Source: an uncultured Planctomycetaceae bacterium (GTDB lineage: Bacteria; Planctomycetota; Planctomycetia; Pirellulales; Pirellulaceae). From it: a stretch of 64,000 bases of DNA. The stretch lies in contig CALMEE010000061.1 of the NCBI GenBank assembly GCA_937862885.1, positions 1 to 64,000 on the forward strand. The letters run 5' to 3'. A program made the translations under genes and the position numbers. The stretch's first letter is position 1; each line of letters starts with the position of its first letter. Under the pieces are notes generated by a model, which saw nothing but the letters and a program-made list of their open reading frames with translations, had not been told where the DNA came from and ran no database searches. Positions 1-8,744 of the stretch are shown here, piece by piece.

Positions 1-182
1 CCAGCCCCACTCCGATAGAACTACCACCACCCATCTTGGCGCGGTAAACAAGTACTTTGTATCTAATATTTTGAAGAGCCGAAACGACTCATCGGAATTC
101 ACTTGCTGGATGATAGACGGCTATCCCTCTCGATGTAATCGCAAGGATCCTCGATTTCCGCTTATCGAATCCGTGCGTTCGA

Positions 183-1151
183 CTATTTGTAATTGTATGC
201 CGGATTCGTGTGATCGAAATCGCGATCAGTTAATCCGATGTTGAGTTCCATGTTGACGTAGGTATACTCTTCGAGAAGCGGTGGTTTCTCTCCAGGCGTC
301 GTTGGCCACAAATAGGACGCGTAACGTACGGGGACCTGCAACTCATCATCGATGAAGATTTGCGCCTTGTGGAACTCATAAGGTGCTTTCTTTTCGTGAT
401 GGATCACTTCAATCATGGTGCAGGAACGTTTATTAAGCTTCACATCTTCGACGTACTTTACTTCGCATGGACCAGCAGCGCGGTCGCGAGTTCCCTTTTC
501 CAAGAGTTTGGATACTAGGTTTTCAATTCCTGCCTCATAAATCGGATAACGGTTGCCGGTCATCGCCAAACTACCGTTCGGATCCAGTCTTACGGTTCCA
601 ACCAAGCTTTTGATTCCAGTCTCATGAGCCAAAATCTTATTGTCATTTTTCCCTTGAACCCAAATGACCTCGCGCCCCTTGACTGATTGGGGTTTCAGGA
701 AATTCATGTAGATACTGAATGGTACCTGGCTGCTGCCAACCTGACGAGCATTTCTGATTTTAACTTCCATGAACTCAGGTTCGAGCAGTTCGCCGTTTAC
801 CCGTTCTCGCTTAACCATAATGGCTTTATAGTCGCGAATATTTTCACGGATGTTGGTAAGCCCCGATTCCGCCATCTCTAAAGCTCGATCAAGAGGATGC
901 GGATTATTTGCGGAAGCTGTTGACAATGTCGCCGGAATTGTCGTTGCGTGCTCATTGGCGTGTCCCGCTTCATTGGCGGCAGAATCCGCAGTAGTAGCTC
1001 CGCCTGATGAAACGTCAATCTTGCGGCTCAAGCGATAAATGGGCTCGATGATCTCTTTCTTGTTATCTTGTGCCGAGCCCGTTTGAACGAAAGCTAAACA
1101 ACAACCAATCGCAACGGCGATTGGGCATCTTGCATGTGATCTTACACTCAT
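183..1151 (-). CDS. DUF1571 domain lipoprotein-carrier-like secreted protein
   Basis: 322 residues. The N-terminus is a signal peptide (basic start, hydrophobic core, cleavage probably after GSAQ near residue 28), so the product should be exported. After a low-complexity linker (about 29-85) the rest matches my recollection of the DUF1571 family: ALEMAESGLTNIRENIRDY, then the block FLKPQSVKGREVIWV, and DDELQVPVRYASYLWP near the end. The family is common in planctomycetes and is thought to have a LolA/LppX-like half-barrel fold, suggesting binding of a lipid or other hydrophobic ligand; the ligand is unknown. The ATG is preceded by GGAGG five bases upstream, which fixes the start. It appears monocistronic, with a 680-base gap upstream. 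Confidence 0.75.
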   Translation of the reverse strand: MSVRSHARCPIAVAIGCCLAFVQTGSAQDNKKEIIEPIYRLSRKIDVSSGGATTADSAANEAGHANEHATTIPATLSTASANNPHPLDRALEMAESGLTNIRENIRDYKAIMVKRERVNGELLEPEFMEVKIRNARQVGSSQVPFSIYMNFLKPQSVKGREVIWVQGKNDNKILAHETGIKSLVGTVRLDPNGSLAMTGNRYPIYEAGIENLVSKLLEKGTRDRAAGPCEVKYVEDVKLNKRSCTMIEVIHHEKKAPYEFHKAQIFIDDELQVPVRYASYLWPTTPGEKPPLLEEYTYVNMELNIGLTDRDFDHTNPAYNYK

Positions 1152-1831
1152 CTATTCCTCCATGAGTTGTGGGCATTGTTCGATCGGCTTAGGTATCGAA
1201 CACCTGGTAATCGGATTCGTTTTGTGAAAACGCGATAACAAACACCAATGCCTTAAAACCCTACATCCGTGCGAAGTGTAGAAAGTCTGGCGTGACTTTC
1301 CAACGGCACAAATCCAGTAAGGTGCTAGCAAACTCGTTGAGTAAATTGGCATGTGACGACTTGAGGGAATATGACCGCCAACCTCGTTCCCAGTTCGTCT
1401 AAATACCAAGTTGATGGCAAAGATGGGAACAACCGGAACATTCACGCATTACAGAAAACAACGCGGATGAAGTTGGTTCATTCAATCCCTAAGACCACTA
1501 CTTTACGGAGTGACCTAGTCGGTATCGAACCGCTTTCGATCTGATAAAAGTGTTATCGAAATCATGCAAAACCGAGCTACAGCGGTTTTGAGAAATTGCG
1601 CACAGGAAGTTGCGTATTTTGCCCCGTCTGCCCCGTTTCAGCCGTAAAAATCGCGCTGATAGGCACAGTTCCGGTCTTTTACAGATATGCCTGCATAACG
1701 TCAGCCTGTCCTGGAGGTCGGCACGTTCGCACCTTGTAACAGCTCAATTTTTGACAGGACGAAGTTAGCATCTCTTCCTCGACTTCGATGAACGTAACCA
1801 AATTCCACGACGCCCCACCTTGTGATCAAGC
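1152..1831. other. intergenic gap, 680 bp
   Basis: This stretch separates the DUF1571 gene from the WYL regulator. The reading frames in it have no recognisable protein features. There is a short direct repeat GCCCCGT near 1621-1636. It should hold the promoter of the DUF1571 gene, but I see no convincing -35/-10 pair. Confidence 0.5.
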
Positions 1832-2833
1832 CTAATATTGAGCCAACATTTGGGCCAGCATCGCTTTGATCGCGTTTTTGGATTGTGTTGGAGCGAGGAT
1901 TTTCGCGTTGGGGCCAAACGACAGCACTTTGGGGATAATTTCACGCTCATCGACAGCTGGAACCATCAACTCGATTGCACCATCATTGAGTTGTTTTATG
2001 CTTTGATCTGGGTGCCAGGGCTCTTCGCGTACCCAGACAGCCGCCTCGCGCGAGATCCAAATCTTGAATTCGATTCGTTTCTCGCCCAAGAATATACCTG
2101 CTCCCTGCCCTATAAAACGATCGAGGTCGAGGTCACTGGGGACTTTAAAATACTCGTCGAGTGCGACCGCTTTTTCAAAGCGATCCAGTTTCCAATTCCT
2201 AACTGGATGTGCTTGGTCCCCTTTTTCCCGCGCTAGAATGTAGAGACTCGAGTTGTACAGCACGACGCTGTAGGGCTCCACATATCGAACCTTGCCTGGA
2301 TTTTCGAGACTGTGATACTTGATTTCCAAAACGCGATGTTCCATGATTGCGCGGTGAATTGTGCCGAGAATCCCATGATGCTTTTCGTAGTTTTTCGCGG
2401 CGACGCCCAGTACGCGTAGGGTCTTCTTGAATCGTTCGTAATGCTCAACCACGCCGACGGGCAATTCATCCTGGATCTTCTGCCAGAATGTTTCGATCCC
2501 TTGCCAAAACGGCGTACCAGCGAGCGGAAATAACAACTGCCTCCCTAAGAACAGCGAAATTAGCTCGGTTGAGGACGCCGCGATTTTGGCTGGAGCCTTC
2601 GAACGCGGTCCTAACTTGTACACCTTTCCCCGGTCGACATCGATGGTTTGAATGTCAAATCCCGCCGCTTGCAATGCTTCTAAATCTCGCAGAATGGTTC
2701 GCGATGAGATTTTGGAAAGCCCAAGCTCTTCGATCACATCATGACGAATCTCTTCAATCGTCTCGCCAAAACGGATGCGCTCCAAAATTTGCAGTATCTT
2801 GTGTTGTCGTATCAGTTGTTCGTTTCTTGCCAT
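1832..2833 (-). CDS. WYL-domain HTH transcriptional regulator
   Basis: 333 residues from the ATG at 2833 (MARNEQLIRQHK). The open frame extends further upstream, but that part has no regulator-like sequence. Residues 1-85 form a winged-helix DeoR/HTH_11-type domain: QHKILQILERIRFGETIEE, then SSRTILRDLEALQAAGFDI, the usual recognition helix and wing. The middle and C-terminal parts carry the WYL fold, with the block VRYVEPYSVVLYNSSLYILAR, followed by a WCX-like end. WYL regulators bind small ligands or single-stranded nucleic acid and often control DNA-damage or metabolic genes. The gene is divergent from mch with 164 bp between them, so control of mch is possible but unproven. Confidence 0.8.
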   Translation of the reverse strand: MARNEQLIRQHKILQILERIRFGETIEEIRHDVIEELGLSKISSRTILRDLEALQAAGFDIQTIDVDRGKVYKLGPRSKAPAKIAASSTELISLFLGRQLLFPLAGTPFWQGIETFWQKIQDELPVGVVEHYERFKKTLRVLGVAAKNYEKHHGILGTIHRAIMEHRVLEIKYHSLENPGKVRYVEPYSVVLYNSSLYILAREKGDQAHPVRNWKLDRFEKAVALDEYFKVPSDLDLDRFIGQGAGIFLGEKRIEFKIWISREAAVWVREEPWHPDQSIKQLNDGAIELMVPAVDEREIIPKVLSFGPNAKILAPTQSKNAIKAMLAQMLAQY

Positions 2834-2997
2834 TTTAGAATTGATAGAGAAATGGATAACAGAATGGGCTTGTGAATTGCCGATCGGTTCGTTGGCGGCC
2901 TCCACGATTGTCCAATTGTGCTTGTCTCGACAATGGAGTATCGTGAGATGCACGTCTATGTGTCGACTAGCGAGCCCACGATGAACTGACAATCAGC

Positions 2998-4023
2998 ATG
3001 CAGGATTTTACATTAAACCAGCGGACGCTGCGACATCTTGAAAAGGCTTTGTCCGATACCCAATCGCTTAATCTTGTGACCCACGATCTGCCCGGCATTG
3101 GGCGGATAATCGACTTTGGTGTAAAAGCTTGTGGTGGAATTCAAGCCGGGACTTTGTTGAGCGAAATTTGCATGGGGGGCTTGGCAAAGGTCAATCTAGT
3201 GACTTCGATTGGCAATCAGGATTCTCGCAATGCGGAGTGGAAATATATGCCAGCTATTCAGGTGGCGACCGATCAGCCGCTGCTGGCCTGTATGGCCTGC
3301 CAATATGCGGGATGGCCAATCTCAGTCGGCAAATATTTCGCGATGGGCTCTGGACCCATGCGGCTCAATCGTGGCAGGGAACCTGTGTTAGACAAGTACG
3401 AATTGAGCGGAACGGAGTCGGCGCTAATTGGTGTTTTGGAGTCGAACGAACTGCCTGGAAACGACGTTTTCGATCTGGTCACTCGGGAATGCCGACTCTC
3501 CGAGTTCAAACGAGACGAGACGGCGGCAAATAAGGGTGGAGCAACACCTCCTTGGATCACGTTGTGCGTAGCACCCACGGCCAGTCTTGCCGGCATGATC
3601 CAGATCGTCGCCAGATCGGTCGAGGCGACCATGCATAAGCTCTTTGAATTGGATTTCAACTTGCGATTAGTCAAACATGCATGGGGCCTTGCACCTCTCC
3701 CTCCGAGCGGTGGAAATGCCCTGACAGCGATCGGGCGTTCGAATGATGCAATTTTGTACGGGGGCGAAGTGCAGCTTTGGTTGGATACCAGCGATCAAGA
3801 AATCGATTCTCTAGCGGTTTCCGTCCCCAGCAATTCTTCTCCAGACTATGGACGACCTTTTCGCGAGATTTATGAACGAGCTGGGCATGACTTCTATGCG
3901 ATCGACAAGCTCTTGTTCAGTGCGGCACGAGTCACCCTGACAAGTGTACGAACCGGGTACACGAAGACAGGCGGCAGGATAGCAGCTGACTTGCTTGCGG
4001 ACTCTTTCGCTGACTACGAATGA
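2998..4023 (+). CDS. mch: methenyl-tetrahydromethanopterin cyclohydrolase
   Basis: 341 residues. It should hydrolyse 5,10-methenyl-H4MPT to formyl-H4MPT in the cytoplasm, a step of the tetrahydromethanopterin-linked C1 (formaldehyde oxidation) pathway. Recognisable Mch blocks are GIQAGTLLSEICMGGLAKV (about residues 44-62), YFAMGSGPMRL, the SNDAILYGGEVQLW block, and GHDFYAIDKLLFSAARVTL near the C-terminus. Length is close to the usual 315-325. Planctomycetes are one of the few bacterial groups carrying these archaeal-type C1 genes. No other H4MPT gene (fae, mtd, fhc) was recognised in the window, so mch stands alone here. It is divergent from the WYL regulator. Confidence 0.93.
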   Translation: MQDFTLNQRTLRHLEKALSDTQSLNLVTHDLPGIGRIIDFGVKACGGIQAGTLLSEICMGGLAKVNLVTSIGNQDSRNAEWKYMPAIQVATDQPLLACMACQYAGWPISVGKYFAMGSGPMRLNRGREPVLDKYELSGTESALIGVLESNELPGNDVFDLVTRECRLSEFKRDETAANKGGATPPWITLCVAPTASLAGMIQIVARSVEATMHKLFELDFNLRLVKHAWGLAPLPPSGGNALTAIGRSNDAILYGGEVQLWLDTSDQEIDSLAVSVPSNSSPDYGRPFREIYERAGHDFYAIDKLLFSAARVTLTSVRTGYTKTGGRIAADLLADSFADYE

Positions 4024-4317
4024 CGTGGCTAGCCCTCGCCAAAATAGCGAAGGATGTACGACCAAAATGCTTGCGTTTTGGTGTTTTGCTTCGTGATGAA
4101 TTTCGGTGCATCTATGCGGTTTTGCAGGAAACGGAACCGCAGCATGTTCAAAGTGTCTTGACTACTGAGATTCCATGCAAGCACTCAAAAATACTCATCT
4201 TGCTTGAATCTGGGTTTTGCGTTCCATTGAATATTCAGTTGTTTGCGATCGCTTTGAGAATTTGAGAATCAGCGGCGATCGAAAGTTCCTGGATTGATCA
4301 AGGATTGGAAATTCACA

Positions 4318-4722
4318 ATGCTCGTCATAGCTAGACGCGAAAACGAAAAAATAGTATTCCCAGGTTTGGGAGTCTCAGTTCAGATTGTCAAAGTCAATGG
4401 AAAGGTCGTGCGACTTGGAATCGACGCACCCCCAGAAGTTCGAATTTTGCGTGAAGAGATTCACGCAAAAGCGGCCGTTGATCACGAAGTCGAGTATTTA
4501 AAACCTGATGCCGTGGTTGAAAAAGCATGCATCAGCATCGCTAAGAAGACAAGTCGCTCGAGTTCTTCAAGAGTATCAGAATCAAAACCTGCCTATGTCA
4601 TTTCTAAGCGTAATCGTTATCAACGCGTAGCGAGTGTCACTCCGGCCATCGATGTGCAAGCTCCGGTGGATGACCATCAGCAAACACAAGTGGCTAACGA
4701 GGATTTGTTTGTCTCTGTTTAA
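4318..4722 (+). CDS. csrA: CsrA-type RNA-binding translational regulator with C-terminal extension
   Basis: 134 residues from the ATG at 4318 (MLVIARRENEKIV); AAGGA lies about 13 bases upstream, and an upstream in-frame TTG at 4294 is not preferred. Residues 1-50 are a CsrA domain: the N-terminal strand with the RNA-contacting Arg pair (residues 6-7) and the conserved VRLGIDAPPEVRILREEI block carrying the second RNA-binding arginine. CsrA dimers bind GGA motifs in mRNA leaders and alter translation and stability. Classical CsrA is 60-70 residues; here about 70 extra residues rich in Ser, Lys and Gln follow, with no recognised domain. No flagellar genes are nearby, unlike many csrA loci. Confidence 0.88.
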   Translation: MLVIARRENEKIVFPGLGVSVQIVKVNGKVVRLGIDAPPEVRILREEIHAKAAVDHEVEYLKPDAVVEKACISIAKKTSRSSSSRVSESKPAYVISKRNRYQRVASVTPAIDVQAPVDDHQQTQVANEDLFVSV

Positions 4723-4919
4723 TCAGATTGCTTCGTCATGCGAGCGCCATTCTGCATGGCAATGAAAAAATCAGTGCCTGCGATCGCATAAGATCGAGTT
4801 CCACCAGTCGCGTGCGCTGACAAAATCGCTTGCCGGTAAAGCGGGTTTGTGCCGCTTAACAAATCGAAGGCCGACGAACTCAGGTCGTTGGACGATCCGT
4901 TTAGCGTCGAATTAGTCGT

Positions 4920-5282
4920 TCATCGCTTGCGGAACCGCTCGATTACCTCTGGCAAGGGATATTCGATCACAGGGATATCTTGGCCAACGATTTCTTGCAG
5001 GCGGTACCATCCCCTGGTCACCAGATCTTCTCTACGCTTCACGAATTCAGGATCGAGTTCGTTCTTGGAAAAATTGCCTTGATACGTTACCGGCGCGAAC
5101 TTCGGGCTGATGATGAATTGTGCCAAGGCGGGATTACAACGAATGTGTCGTTCAGGAGCCGTATGCAATAGCTCTGGGTCGATTTCACCAATGATGAACC
5201 TTAAGTACAAATCACTTTGCTCGATGGACTCCACGTCCGCATTACAAACGTCGCAGATATAGCCTTCTTCACATTTAGCCAT
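4920..5282 (-). CDS. conserved-looking small protein with CxxC, unknown function
   Basis: 120 residues. I do not recognise the family. A CDVC pair near residue 10-13 plus an early cysteine (MAKCEEGYICDVC) could bind zinc. The rest is soluble and acidic/basic mixed, with RFIIGEIDPELLHTAPERHI and TRGWYRLQEIVGQDIPVIEYP blocks that look like real protein and no membrane segment. The frame is full-length from an ATG without a clear Shine-Dalgarno site and ends about 200 bp from csrA on the other strand. It lies downstream of the tRNA unit's terminator on the same strand, so it is probably separately transcribed. Confidence 0.6.
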   Translation of the reverse strand: MAKCEEGYICDVCNADVESIEQSDLYLRFIIGEIDPELLHTAPERHIRCNPALAQFIISPKFAPVTYQGNFSKNELDPEFVKRREDLVTRGWYRLQEIVGQDIPVIEYPLPEVIERFRKR

Positions 5283-5417
5283 AACTCACAAACCGTGTAT
5301 TTTTTGCGGGACTTTCGACATCTCGAATACTATTTGCATTCATCCCATGATGTAGCCAACATGCTGGACTGGGCGGCTTTCGTCAAGCTGCGGGCGCGGA
5401 AATTGACCAAAACAAAA

Positions 5418-5449
5418 AAAGGCCATTTGCACGATTTGCAAATGGCCTT
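5418..5449 (-). terminator. intrinsic terminator of the tRNA-Ile/tRNA-Ala unit
   Basis: A perfect 10-bp inverted repeat, GGCCATTTGC (5421-5430) and GCAAATGGCC (5438-5447), encloses a 7-base loop. On the minus strand it is followed by TTTTTTTGTT, a good U-tract. It begins about 10 bases beyond the 3' end of tRNA-Ala. Confidence 0.85.
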
Positions 5450-5459
5450 CATCTTTGAA

Positions 5460-5532
5460 TGGAGGTGAGGGGGCTCGAACCCCTAACCCCCGGCTTGCAA
5501 AGCCGGTGCTCTCCCAATTGAGCTACACCCCC
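5460..5532 (-). tRNA. tRNA-Ala (anticodon TGC)
   Basis: 73 nt. The acceptor stem is fully paired (GGGGGTG with CACCTCC, one G-U pair) with A as discriminator. The D arm contains GCTCAATTGGGAGAGC, the anticodon stem CGGCT/AGCCG presents TGC, and the T arm has GGTTCGAGCCCC. The 3' CCA is not encoded. It lies 127 bp downstream of tRNA-Ile on the same strand. Confidence 0.95.
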
Positions 5533-5659
5533 AAAATCGTAATTTCGGTCCCAGAATACAAAATCTGCCGGCCGTCATTACCGCTTCGACTACTGATATT
5601 CCGTTTTGAAAACCCGTAATCTAGTTTACAGACTAACGCCAGCCAAGCAATTGCGGCAG

Positions 5660-5733
5660 TGGGCATACCAAGATTCGAACTTGGGACCTCGTCGTTATCA
5701 GCGACGCGCTCTAACCAACTGAGCTATATGCCC
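5660..5733 (-). tRNA. tRNA-Ile (anticodon GAT)
   Basis: 74 nt. The acceptor stem GGGCATA pairs with TATGCCC, with discriminator A. The D arm GCTCAGTTGGTTAGAGC, the anticodon stem CGTCG/CGACG around GAT, and the T arm with GTTCGAATC are all standard. CCA is not encoded. The Ile-Ala order is the one normally found in a 16S-23S spacer, but there is no rRNA sequence on either side. Confidence 0.95.
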
Positions 5734-5768
5734 TCAGTGCATACTCGTGAAGGTATAACGAATCGACT

Positions 5769-5796
5769 ATTTTATGATTTCAACGTCACCTGTCAA
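5769..5796 (-). promoter_or_regulatory. sigma-70-type promoter of the tRNA pair
   Basis: On the minus strand TTGACA (5791-5796) is followed after 16 bp by TAAAAT (5769-5774). Initiation would be near 5762, giving a leader of about 29 nt before tRNA-Ile. The perfect -35 box and the position fit a strong stable-RNA promoter. Confidence 0.7.
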
Positions 5797-6498
5797 ACCT
5801 CGTTCGTCAATTAAGACTTGCTTCCTCACAAAAAGTTCACTTTTGGCATTATATTTTCAAGGAAATTGCGGCTGATCTCGTCAGGTTACTCGGACTGGTT
5901 TGATTATTTTGGTCTTTGATAAATCGGAAAATGCGGCTAAATTTAAAAGCTAAGGGTGGGAATCCGTTGCCACCATGGATCAGTGACTACACGCCAGTCC
6001 AGATCAAAGGCGATCCGTCGACCGTGGTGCGATTTGGACTGAGTTGACGCTAGTTCGGAACCGCGGCAAATTGTCGGATACTGCTTTGCTGGGCCACGCT
6101 GGTACTCGGAACTTCGACGGTGCAGGCGAAATCGCGTAGCAATGACCGAAGATTGAGCTGGTTGGATGCGTGAAAGCGTCGGATCACGTCCGTTAAAGCC
6201 GATTGGTCGAGCGGCTGTACACAGGGAAGAGGTCTTTTGCACGTTACGGATGGAACGCAGAGTATTGTACTGAGAGAGAAACCAGGAACCTGAAAACACA
6301 CCCTGGGTTCAAGTTATCGACGCGTTTCGACACCCTGCTCGTCCGTTGAGTTACCGAAATGTAACGTCAAACAGTCGATTTAGCGTCTAAGCAATTGGAC
6401 GACCGGAACATCAAAATAGTATGGTTTTAATGAAAAGAGTTCATATGTGGTCTGAACTTAGCAGCCAAGTAAGTTCGCGTGTAAAGCGCGGAATCAAT
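5797..6498. other. intergenic gap, about 700 bp
   Basis: Between the tRNA promoter and the TlpA-like gene. Frames on the minus strand (5943-6301) have no protein-like features. I looked for rRNA remnants beside the tRNAs and saw none. Confidence 0.5.
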
Positions 6499-8454
6499 AT
6501 GCCTGAAATTAGGTGGTTAGGCTTCTTGCTGATTGTAGTTTCCTATGCCATGAATCCGTCTTCTGCCCAGGGCAAACAAAACAAGGGAACGGCGGGGCGC
6601 GACGGGGGTACAGCCTCTGGTAGCAATGTTGAGCGAGCTTTGAGCTTCAAGCCAATCCAAAAGGATGTGGTTTACGACCAACCTACGGCTGAAGAAATCA
6701 AGAACTGTCGCATTGAGCCAGCGGACAAGATCGGTCAAAAAGGATTCCTAGTATACGACGGATCTGGAAGATTACTCAGAGCTTATTTGGATACCAATAA
6801 CGATGGTAAACCCGATCTTTGGTGCTATTACAAAGACGGAATCGAGGTTTACCGCGACATTGACTCAAACTTCGATGAAAAAGCCGATCAGTATCGCTGG
6901 TTGGGTACTGCGGGATCACGTTGGGCAGAAGACAAGAACCAAGATGGTCAAATTGATCGTTGGCTTGCGATATCGCCGGAAGAGGTGACTATGGAGTTAG
7001 TCGCTGCGATTCGCGATAGGGACATTAAACGGTTCGAGTTGTTACTGTTGAGTGAAGCAGATCTGAAAACGCTGGGAATGGGAACCGATTTTGAAAGTGA
7101 AGTTTTGAAGCGGATTCGGAACGCCAAGAATGAGTTTTCGAAATTCATTGCAAGCCAACGACTGATCGATACAAAGACGACTTGGGTTCATTTCGGAGGA
7201 ATTAAACCGGGTGTGATCCCGGCGAACTCGCTGGGTTCTACCAAAGACGTTATGGTGTATGACAATGTGCAAGCCGTTGTGAACACGGGTACCAAGCACG
7301 GCCAGTTAGCCGTAGGTACTTTGGTAAAGCTGAATGATGCTTGGAAAATTATTGACTTACCTGAGGTGATCACTGAAGGTGTTGCTATTTCAAATGGTGG
7401 TGTGTTTTTCAATGCATCGTTATCAAGCGCGAGCACTGTTGCCGGCAGCGATGCAACCGGAGCCGTCGACAGTGTGAGTCAGGAGTTGTTCAATCTCTAT
7501 GCGTCAATGGAAGAGAAAATTGGCAAGGCGAGTGGAAGAGAGTTGGAACAATTACACCAAGATCGTGCGGAAGTTTTGCTAAAGCTGTCGGCAGCAGCGT
7601 CGACAGCGGAAGATCGATCGAACTGGATTCGACAAATGGCTGATGATGTGAGTGGTGCGTACCAAAACGGTCAATTTCCGCGAGGCATCGACTATTTGAA
7701 GGATGTGGCGGCAAAGCTTGAAAAGGATAAAGCTGACGAGCAAGATGTTGCTCACGTACAGTATCGACGGATGGCTGCGTTCTTCACCAAACAATTGACG
7801 TCAGCTGAGCCAGATGACTTTTTAGAAGTCGAAAAACAATACAATGCCGCATTGGAAGCATATATAACTAGGTATCCGAAGGCGCAGCACGCTCCCGATG
7901 CAATGCTGCAGTTGGCGTTGGCGGCTGAGTTTAAAGAAGAAATCGACCAAGCGTCAGAATGGTACGGCAAGATTGCGACCGAGTATCCGAAGAGTCCACT
8001 CGCCAAGAAAGCCGCAGGTGCAAAAGTTCGGCTTAATTGCGAGGGACAAGCAATCACTTTCAGAGGCAAGACCGTTCGCGGTGATAACTGGTCATTAGCC
8101 GACGAACGCGGGAGTGTGGTGCTAATTCATTTTTGGGCCACGTGGTGTGAACCGTGCAAAGACGATATCAACACCATTAAACGGATTGCCGCTAAATATG
8201 CCGATAGTAACTTCAAGGTGGTGGGCGTGAGTGTTGATGATTCCATCTCGAATGTGCAAAGCTTTCTACGCAGCGAGACAATTTCGTGGACTCAATTGTA
8301 TGAAGAAGGTGGCATGGATGGTCCGTTGGCTGACCAATTGGGAATAGCGACGCTACCCACAATGTTGTTGATCGGAAAAGATGGCAAGGTGATTGATCGG
8401 AACATCGCTTCCAACGCACTTGAACGTTCGGTCCAGCGTGCCATTCGAGACTGA
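6499..8454 (+). CDS. secreted thioredoxin/TlpA-like protein with EF-hand-like repeats
   Basis: 651 residues from the ATG at 6499, chosen because MPEIRWLGFLLIVVSYAMN then begins a clean signal peptide ending near SSAQG; earlier in-frame ATGs (6421, 6430, 6445) would add a polar leader. About residues 60-140 hold repeated Asp-rich loops (LDTNNDGKPDLW, IDSNFDEKADQY, DKNQDGQIDRW) resembling calcium-binding or dockerin-like repeats. The middle (about 330-500) is helical and TPR-like (LALAAEFKEEIDQASEWYGKI). The last 150 residues are a TlpA/AhpC-type thioredoxin fold with the WCEPC active site (Cys550 and Cys553) and the cis-Pro segment LGIATLPTMLL. It should act outside the cytoplasmic membrane as a thiol oxidoreductase; its target is unknown. 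Confidence 0.8.
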   Translation: MPEIRWLGFLLIVVSYAMNPSSAQGKQNKGTAGRDGGTASGSNVERALSFKPIQKDVVYDQPTAEEIKNCRIEPADKIGQKGFLVYDGSGRLLRAYLDTNNDGKPDLWCYYKDGIEVYRDIDSNFDEKADQYRWLGTAGSRWAEDKNQDGQIDRWLAISPEEVTMELVAAIRDRDIKRFELLLLSEADLKTLGMGTDFESEVLKRIRNAKNEFSKFIASQRLIDTKTTWVHFGGIKPGVIPANSLGSTKDVMVYDNVQAVVNTGTKHGQLAVGTLVKLNDAWKIIDLPEVITEGVAISNGGVFFNASLSSASTVAGSDATGAVDSVSQELFNLYASMEEKIGKASGRELEQLHQDRAEVLLKLSAAASTAEDRSNWIRQMADDVSGAYQNGQFPRGIDYLKDVAAKLEKDKADEQDVAHVQYRRMAAFFTKQLTSAEPDDFLEVEKQYNAALEAYITRYPKAQHAPDAMLQLALAAEFKEEIDQASEWYGKIATEYPKSPLAKKAAGAKVRLNCEGQAITFRGKTVRGDNWSLADERGSVVLIHFWATWCEPCKDDINTIKRIAAKYADSNFKVVGVSVDDSISNVQSFLRSETISWTQLYEEGGMDGPLADQLGIATLPTMLLIGKDGKVIDRNIASNALERSVQRAIRD

Positions 8455-8744
8455 CGTGTGGAGATCCTTCACCCAGGCTTAATGCGTGCGTTGTCGACCT
8501 AATTGCTTTTCAAAAAAAGGCGTCGCGAACCCAGCAGTTACGGCGTCTTTTTCTTTTTCGGTCGTATTTCTTTTTCCATGCGGGGCGACTGAGGAATGCC
8601 GGGCATGTCCCGATCGCGTATGCTACGCCTCGATTCCGTAGACGTGAACATTGTGTGCCAGCTACCTGTCTACGAAATCCGTGTGAGATTTGGTAGAGTT
8701 TTGATTTGTGCACGTCAGTGAATCATAAGTTGGAGAAGCTTCAA

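Noticed and set aside
2-232. Open frame entering from the left window edge
   Set aside because: It overlaps the end of the DUF1571 gene and has no recognisable sequence.
4020-4265. Plus frame overlapping the mch stop as ATGA
   Set aside because: 81 codons without motif; ends before csrA; likely chance.
5734-6498. 16S or 23S rRNA expected beside tRNA-Ile/Ala
   Set aside because: No conserved rRNA stretches seen on either side; the tRNA unit has its own promoter and terminator.
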